Source of the DNA: JBLIOB01 sp047639575
GTDB taxonomy: Bacteria; Bacteroidota; Bacteroidia; Flavobacteriales_D; Parvicellaceae
Direction of reading: 5' to 3'
DNA: 9,736 bases
NCBI GenBank assembly: GCA_047639575.1
Contig: JBLIOB010000149.1
Coordinates: 1-9,736, forward strand
The notes under the pieces are model-generated. The model did not search any database and had not been told where the DNA came from. It saw nothing but the letters and a program-made list of their open reading frames with translations. Positions 6,483-9,736 of the stretch are shown here, in pieces. The translations under genes and the position numbers were made by a program. Each line of letters opens with the position of its first letter. Position 1 is the stretch's first letter.

Positions 6483-6530
6483 ATTTGAAAATTTTCATTG
6501 AGAGGTACCTGAATATAATAATTTTCAAAT
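6483..6530. repeat. 11-bp inverted repeat in a noncoding stretch of the array
   Basis: atttgaaaatt (6483-6493) and aattttcaaat (6520-6530) are perfect complements with a 26-nt loop containing the palindrome AGGTACCT. It lies in the roughly 110-nt gene-free piece between element B and the GTTGGTAG box at 6431-6438. It could be the stem of a diverged attC-like element or of a noncoding cassette. Confidence 0.4.
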
Positions 6531-6543
6531 AGGTTAATGCACA

Positions 6544-6644
6544 GTCTGACGTTTGGAATAAAGATAGTACCTCCTGAGGTAACGACCGCGTGTTGCCGAA
6601 GCTTTAGCGCAGGTACAAGGGTATTAGCTTTTTTCTTGTTAGGC
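6544..6644 (-). repeat. attC-like element B
   Basis: On the minus strand this 101-bp element opens with GCCTAAC (6638-6644), an exact RYYYAAC box, and closes with GTCAGAC (6544-6550), one base from GTTRRRY. Arms AAAAAAGCTAATACC and GGTACTATCTTTATT pair with a few mismatches, and GTACCT/AGGTAC extends the fold inward. It is the fullest copy of the family. The higA stop codon TAA lies inside its first box, so gene and element are tightly joined, as in integron cassettes. Confidence 0.75.
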
Positions 6645-6938
6645 AGCGTTATTTGAGGCTGCCAGTATGTTATCAAGCTCCTCAGCTTTGTTGCTGCTCT
6701 CTTCTTCAATATCGAAATCATCTTGAAGTCCCAGCCAAAACTTGGCAGAAGTCCCAAAATATTTACTTAATCGAAGTGCTGTGTCAGCGGTAATCCTTCT
6801 TCTGCCTTTAATGATCTCACTAATTCTAGTTTGAGGAATAAAAACATCTTTGGAAAGTCTGTACGCAGAAATTTCCATTGGCTTTAAAAACTCTTCTAAA
6901 AGAATTTCTCCTGGATGTATGTTATTAAGCTTTGCCAT
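6639..6938 (-). CDS. higA: HigA-type antitoxin
   Basis: This 99-residue protein belongs to the HigA/VapI group of XRE antitoxins. IHPGEILLEEFL at 7-18 and a helix-turn-helix at about 24-46 (YRLSKDVFIPQTRISEIIKG) are followed by the family signature GTSAKFWLGLQ at 62-72 and an acidic tail. It neutralises the HigB toxin and represses their common promoter by DNA binding. It lies 12 nt downstream of higB, the toxin-first order typical of higBA. Its TAA stop is embedded in the box of attC-like element B. A toxin-antitoxin pair as a cassette is common in large chromosomal integrons, where it stabilises the array. Confidence 0.93.
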   Translation of the reverse strand: MAKLNNIHPGEILLEEFLKPMEISAYRLSKDVFIPQTRISEIIKGRRRITADTALRLSKYFGTSAKFWLGLQDDFDIEEESSNKAEELDNILAASNNAA

Positions 6939-6950
6939 ATTATCAAATTA

Positions 6951-7232
6951 TTAATGGTAATCACATATTTCAACTTCAAATGCGTTTCCATTTTCCCAAA
7001 TGAAAATTATTCTCCACTGTTTATTAATTCTAATACTGTGGTATTCTTTTAGATTACCTTTTAGTTTTTCCAATTTATTAGCCGGAGGAATTCTAAGATC
7101 ATTAATATCCACAGCGTTATTGATCATTCTCAATTTACGTCTGCCAATATTTTGGACTTCAAAAGGGAGCTTTTTACTCCTATTTCCTATCCATACTTTT
7201 TCGGTTTCTTTATTACCGAACGACTTTATCAT
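6951..7232 (-). CDS. higB: HigB-type mRNA interferase toxin
   Basis: This 93-residue protein is a RelE/ParE-superfamily HigB toxin, a ribosome-dependent mRNA endonuclease. The family-defining C-terminal part is complete: IPPANKLEKLKGNLKEYHSI at 48-67, WRIIFIW at 73-79 with the conserved Arg, and the terminal CDYH. Length and order agree with functional HigB. It is preceded by an exact TAnnTTTG box at 7258-7265. No frameshift or missing key residue is seen, so the pair looks intact although the neighbouring recombinase and yoeB are broken. Confidence 0.93.
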   Translation of the reverse strand: MIKSFGNKETEKVWIGNRSKKLPFEVQNIGRRKLRMINNAVDINDLRIPPANKLEKLKGNLKEYHSIRINKQWRIIFIWENGNAFEVEICDYH

Positions 7233-7257
7233 TACTTCCGCTATAAGTTAGTAACGT

Positions 7258-7265
7258 CAAAAGTA
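7258..7265 (-). promoter_or_regulatory. -7 box of the higBA promoter
   Basis: On the minus strand TACTTTTG matches TAnnTTTG exactly, 25 nt upstream of the higB ATG. The short palindrome GTTACTAAC (7248-7256) lies directly downstream, where HigA could bind to repress. No good -33 TTG is seen at the usual distance. Confidence 0.45.
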
Positions 7266-7312
7266 AGTAAAAAGATTCAGTTGAAGAAGATTTTGGGCAA
7301 TTATTGCATGCA

Positions 7313-7382
7313 CCCTAACGTTTGGAATAAAGATAGTACCTCCTGAGGTAACGAAGGGTATTAGCTTTATTTCTTGTTGTAC
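7313..7382 (-). repeat. attC-like element C (70 bp)
   Basis: This is nearly identical to element B at both ends but lacks 32 bp of its centre. On the minus strand it runs from the box GTACAAC (7376-7382) to GTTAGGG (7313-7319). GAAATAAAGCTAATACC pairs with GGTACTATCTTTATTCC at 14 of 17 positions, giving a long hairpin. Loss of only the loop part is what length variation among attC sites looks like. The lipocalin-like gene ends 5 nt before it. Confidence 0.75.
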
Positions 7383-7387
7383 TGAGT

Positions 7388-7831
7388 TTATTTAACCCTT
7401 GTGTACGTTTTATGTATTGGATTGTTATGTCCGCTATGGGGTATTGCTAACTTGCCTTCTAGTGTGAAACTGTTTTTATCCAGACTTAAAACCTTAAGCC
7501 ACATATTGATATCTTCTTCATCCTCTTTTCCACTCATTTTTAATATAAGTTCACCATAGAGCATTTTTTCAACAAAACTGGAAGGACCGGCAATTTCCCA
7601 AGTACCGGAGGGCATACTTGTACATTTCCATTTAAAAGAACCTTGTTCGTTAAGTACAATCGTATCCTTACAAATTATCAGTTCTTGAGTATTGGCACCG
7701 GGTTTAATAATTGATTTTAATGCCCAAGTTCCAATCATGTCGTTTCTGGAAAAAACAGAATCATTTGGAGCTTGACTCAAACAATGACTTTGAAAGCTCA
7801 CGATCACTAATATGAAAAGTACCTGTCTCAT
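7388..7831 (-). CDS. Secreted lipocalin-like protein
   Basis: A signal peptide (about 1-20) precedes a small beta-barrel-like protein. MIGTWALKSI at 32-41 is the usual first strand of Bacteroidota lipocalin-like domains, a second GTW stands at 76-78 (SGTWEI), and strand-like pieces follow (ELILKMSG, LSLDKNSFTLEGKL). Such proteins are thought to bind small hydrophobic ligands or act in the envelope, but no ligand can be inferred. The gene fills the first cassette next to the recombinase remnant: 13-bp complementary ends lie 2 nt beyond the stop side and 5 nt before the ATG. There is no clear promoter of its own. Confidence 0.7.
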   Translation of the reverse strand: MRQVLFILVIVSFQSHCLSQAPNDSVFSRNDMIGTWALKSIIKPGANTQELIICKDTIVLNEQGSFKWKCTSMPSGTWEIAGPSSFVEKMLYGELILKMSGKEDEEDINMWLKVLSLDKNSFTLEGKLAIPHSGHNNPIHKTYTRVK

Positions 7832-7836
7832 TTAAT

Positions 7837-7849
7837 TCAGTACAACAAG
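7837..7849 (-). other. attI-like junction / first cassette boundary
   Basis: tcagtacaacaag here is the exact reverse complement of cttgttgtactga at 7373-7385, inside element C at the other end of the same cassette. On the minus strand it reads CTTG-TTGTACTGA, so a G|TT crossover point at 7846/7845 would free a 527-bp circle holding the lipocalin-like gene. Its place between recombinase and first cassette is that of an attI site. Confidence 0.6.
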
Positions 7850-7854
7850 TATGT

Positions 7855-7897
7855 AAACGCTATAGTTCTTTTCAGTCACAAAAGAACTATAGCGTTT
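7855..7897. repeat. Perfect 18-bp inverted repeat between recombinase remnant and first cassette
   Basis: aaacgctatagttctttt and its exact complement flank the 7-nt loop cagtcac. It follows the recombinase stop codon directly. Without a U run on the minus strand it is a poor intrinsic terminator; it may mark recombinase binding sites in the attI region or the target of another mobile element. Confidence 0.8.
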
Positions 7898-8209
7898 ATT
7901 TCCCTAATGGGATCATGTCTAAATTTAAAGAATCTAAAGGACTCTGTATATTCTTAATCTGATTTAATGTAACCTGTGTCTATATTTCCGTTATTTTACT
8001 ACTGCTGTGCCCAAGCAACGATTCAATGTATCGTAAATCTGCCCCATCTTCTAATAAATGTGTTGCAAAACTATGCCTCAGCATATTCGGGTTAACGCGC
8101 TTTAATATTTTGATCTCGTGCATGCTTTCTTAATAATTGCCACAACACTTGTTGGACTATATTGAGCTCCGACTGGACCTTCAAATAAATATTTTTTTGG
8201 CTTATATAT
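7896..8209 (-). pseudogene. Tyrosine recombinase remnant (C-terminal catalytic part, disabled)
   Basis: The minus strand reads IYKPKKYLFEGPVGAQYSPT..VVAIIKKACTRS in one frame. A 1-nt shift (around 8105-8125) leads to KRVNPNMLRHSFATHLLE, DGADLRYIESLLGHSSSKI and TEI-stop-TQVTLNQIKN..SPLDSL in another. This is the C-terminal part of a phage-integrase-family recombinase with the Arg box (LRHSFATH) and the LGHSS histidine. The catalytic Tyr of the usual EIYTHV is a TAG (7980-7982). The first His of the HxLRH motif is Asn, and the N-terminal two thirds are missing, cut at the stop of the DAHP synthase gene. There is no IntI-specific insertion between YLFEG and the following helix, so the enzyme was XerC/D-like rather than a canonical integron integrase. 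It points the same way as the cassettes. Confidence 0.88.
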
Positions 8210-8210
8210 T

Positions 8211-9293
8211 TTAAATGACTCCAACTTGATCTTTGTTCTCAATGCTGTTCAATACCTGGATCTGCTGATTTATTGACTCTTCATGAATACATTTGTATAC
8301 CTTTTCAATAAAGCTGCCTGACAGATTTCTATCCGATCCTTTTTCGACCATGTCATCTAATAAATGATTCCATCTAGTTTGTTGTAAGACCGTCATATTG
8401 TTTTGTTTTTTATATCCTCCAATGTTTCTAGCTACTTTCATTCTAATCGATAACAAGTCCAAAATATCATGGTCCAATTGGCTAATACTGCTTCTCAACG
8501 AATCCAAATCTTCAACTATGAGATTCTTAGGGGTTTCACTTCGAATAACCAACTTCTGTCTTAATGCTAATAATTCTCCAGGGGTAATTTGCTGCTCAGC
8601 ATCAGACAACGCCATATGAGGTTTAGGATGAACTTCGATCATTAAGCCATCGAAATCTAGGTCCATTGCTTTTTGAGCAACCGTTAATAGTAATGACCTT
8701 TTACCAGCAATATGACTGGGGTCGTTGATTAACCAAATACCGGGAATTCTCTTTTTTAATTCAATTGGCATTTGCCATTCGGGATTATTACGGTACAATC
8801 CTTTTCCGTAGTACGAAACACCTCTGTGAATTGCACCCACCTCTTTGAGTCCAGCTTTTTTCAACCTTTCTATTGCTCCAACCCAAAGATCGACATCCGG
8901 ATTAATTGGATTTTTAACTAGAACTGGGATATTGACGCCTTCAAGTGCATCCGCAATTTCTTGAACTGCGAAAGGATTTGAAGTTGTTCTTGCTCCAATC
9001 CAGACCATATCTACTCCTGCCCTTAATGCCTCATATACATGCTTAACATTGGCTACTTCTGTCGCAATTTTCATTCCTGTCTCCAGTTTTGCTGCTTGCA
9101 TCCACTTCAGTCCGATTGCACCCACCCCTTCGAATGAACCAGGGCGAGTTCTTGGTTTCCAGATTCCCGCTCTCAGTATCTCAACTCCTTGATTTGATAA
9201 ATCCTTTGCGACTTCAACTAGTTGTTCTTGGGATTCTGCACTGCATGGTCCAGCTATGATTACCGGTCTATTTTTTTCTAATATTGATTTCAT
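8211..9293 (-). CDS. Bifunctional DAHP synthase / chorismate mutase type II
   Basis: Residues 1-255 form a KDO8P-synthase-like (type I-beta) DAHP synthase, which joins phosphoenolpyruvate and erythrose 4-phosphate in the first step of aromatic amino-acid synthesis. Visible motifs are GPCS at 15-18, KPRTR at 46-50, IGAR at 99-102, VKNP at 126-129, DPSH at 191-194 and EVHP at 220-223. Metal ligands by family comparison are Cys17, His194, Glu220 and Asp231. Residues 262-345 form an all-helical AroQ chorismate mutase (chorismate to prephenate) with Arg267, Arg284 and Lys295 at active-site positions. The fusion commits flux to Phe/Tyr and lets prephenate-side binding regulate the synthase in relatives. 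An aromatic leader peptide and terminator lie upstream. The gene is intact; the recombinase remnant starts right at its stop. Confidence 0.95.
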   Translation of the reverse strand: MKSILEKNRPVIIAGPCSAESQEQLVEVAKDLSNQGVEILRAGIWKPRTRPGSFEGVGAIGLKWMQAAKLETGMKIATEVANVKHVYEALRAGVDMVWIGARTTSNPFAVQEIADALEGVNIPVLVKNPINPDVDLWVGAIERLKKAGLKEVGAIHRGVSYYGKGLYRNNPEWQMPIELKKRIPGIWLINDPSHIAGKRSLLLTVAQKAMDLDFDGLMIEVHPKPHMALSDAEQQITPGELLALRQKLVIRSETPKNLIVEDLDSLRSSISQLDHDILDLLSIRMKVARNIGGYKKQNNMTVLQQTRWNHLLDDMVEKGSDRNLSGSFIEKVYKCIHEESINQQIQVLNSIENKDQVGVI

Positions 9294-9328
9294 AATTTTT
9301 GATTTAACTGAAAAATCAAAATCAACGG

Positions 9329-9366
9329 GAAACTAAAAGCCTTCCCCATTGATTGAGGAAGGCTTT
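9329..9366 (-). terminator. Attenuator terminator of the DAHP synthase gene
   Basis: A 10-bp perfect stem (9336-9345 with 9357-9366) with an 11-nt loop is followed on the minus strand by UUUUAGUUU, 36 nt before the ATG. The segment AGGGAGG (9406-9412) in the leader ORF can pair with CCUUCCU of the 5' arm (one G-U) as antiterminator. Confidence 0.85.
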
Positions 9367-9387
9367 CAGCATGATGTAACACTTATT

Positions 9388-9459
9388 TTACACTACACGT
9401 TTTTCCCTCCCTAGCACAGGAAAGAAAAAGTAATACGATGTATTTATTATTTTATTCAT
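9388..9459 (-). CDS. Phe/Tyr leader peptide of the DAHP synthase attenuator
   Basis: A 23-codon ORF starts at the ATG at 9459 and reads MNKIINTS, then Tyr-Tyr-Phe-Phe-Phe, then PVLGREKRVV and TAA. Five consecutive aromatic codons directly before the antiterminator segment, with a terminator after the ORF and a DAHP synthase-chorismate mutase downstream, make the function plain: a shortage of charged tRNA-Phe or tRNA-Tyr stalls the ribosome and allows read-through. Absence of Trp codons agrees with control by Phe/Tyr only, the branch served by the fused chorismate mutase. Confidence 0.9.
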   Translation of the reverse strand: MNKIINTSYYFFFPVLGREKRVV

Positions 9460-9487
9460 TTATAATTTGTCTTGACTAACTACAATG

Positions 9488-9519
9488 CAAACATGAAGGA
9501 ATAAAGAATACCTAACTAA
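9488..9519 (-). promoter_or_regulatory. Possible promoter of the DAHP synthase leader
   Basis: CATGTTTG (9495 to 9488) matches TAnnTTTG in seven of eight positions, with TTAG 20 nt upstream (9516-9519), the same arrangement as the promoter at 2544-2576. It lies about 30 nt before the leader ATG. Confidence 0.3.
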
Positions 9520-9555
9520 TTAAGTAAGTGAGAAAAGTCCTAAGTAAACCAGGCC

Positions 9556-9736
9556 TTATTTGATATAAGAATCGATAGTAGGGATAAACTCCTTAATGTC
9601 CTTAATCCTTCTTGCATCGCTTGGGTGAGTACTAAGCAATTCTGGAGGAGAAGCTCCGTTTGACGACATTTTCTCCCAAAATGTCACAGCTTTGTTCGGA
9701 TCGTAACCAGCCATTTTCATGAAAACTAACCCTATT
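9556..9736 (-). CDS. M48-family metalloprotease, C-terminal end (5' part outside window)
   Basis: The last 59 residues are visible: FMKMAGYDPNKAVTFWEKM, then SPPELLSTHPSDARRIKDIK and a short tail. The pair AGYDP and STHPSDARRI is the signature C-terminus of M48 (Oma1/YggG/BepA-like) zinc metalloproteases, which act in the envelope on misfolded or membrane proteins. The HExxH zinc motif lies in the missing part. No clear terminator follows the stop before the DAHP synthase promoter region. Confidence 0.85.
   Translation of the reverse strand, partial: IGLVFMKMAGYDPNKAVTFWEKMSSNGASPPELLSTHPSDARRIKDIKEFIPTIDSYIK

Noticed and set aside
6431..6757. 108-codon and 75-codon (4092-4319) minus-strand reading frames sharing KANTL.P.LKLRQH
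   Set aside because: The similarity comes from the attC-like DNA elements they cross; they run over higA and the yoeB remnant in other frames.
7000..7346. Two plus-strand reading frames over higB and its upstream region
   Set aside because: They are antisense to a clearly identified toxin gene and show no family features.
4121..7382. CRISPR array or insertion-sequence ends as explanation of the repeats
   Set aside because: Spacing is gene-sized and irregular, copies are 51-101 bp and hairpin-forming, and no transposase or cas gene is seen.

Overview
The window looks like a chromosomal segment of an AT-rich member of Bacteroidota (Flavobacteriales/Cytophagales-like). The support is: a fused DAHP synthase-chorismate mutase of the type usual in that phylum; a ferredoxin-type sulfite reductase; many SPII lipoproteins and other secreted proteins; start codons without clear Shine-Dalgarno sequences; and -7 boxes of the Bacteroidota form TAnnTTTG. 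Every gene I can support lies on the minus strand, so the window is read from its right end to its left end.

Right end (9736-8211): the C-terminus of an M48-type metalloprotease, then a classical transcription attenuator (a leader peptide with Tyr-Tyr-Phe-Phe-Phe, then a terminator hairpin) in front of the DAHP synthase-chorismate mutase gene. This is feedback control of Phe/Tyr synthesis.

Middle (about 8210-2685): accessory DNA that reads like a decaying integron-type cassette array. It starts with the C-terminal remnant of a tyrosine recombinase, broken by a frameshift and by a TAG exactly where the catalytic Tyr should be. A perfect 18-bp inverted repeat and an attI-like junction follow. 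Then come small genes, each ending 0-7 nt from an attC-like element: a lipocalin-like secreted protein, a HigB/HigA toxin-antitoxin pair, three related secreted or lipoprotein genes, and a beheaded YoeB toxin. The block ends with two overlapping lipoprotein genes. The attC-like elements (7313-7382, 6544-6644, 4355-4405, 4121-4220) carry boxes of the GTTRRRY/RYYYAAC kind and fold into long hairpins. One cassette has a perfect 13-bp complement between its two ends, as integron cassettes require. The recombinase remnant lacks the extra domain that marks true IntI, so this may be an integron-like system run by a XerC/D-like enzyme, or one whose real integrase is elsewhere.

Left end (2680-1): a sulfur-assimilation unit with three cysteine-type attenuators in series. 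Two tandem leader-plus-terminator modules (MCYC... and MCC...) precede a 470-residue all-helical protein of unknown function. A third (MCCRCC...) lies between that gene and the sulfite reductase gene, which runs off the left edge. Each terminator has an upstream segment that can pair with its 5' arm. The natural reading is that cysteine shortage stalls ribosomes on the Cys codons and lets RNA polymerase through; the serial arrangement is the most unusual regulatory feature of the window.

The integron-like array therefore sits between two amino-acid biosynthesis units (aromatic and sulfur), both controlled by leader-peptide attenuation.
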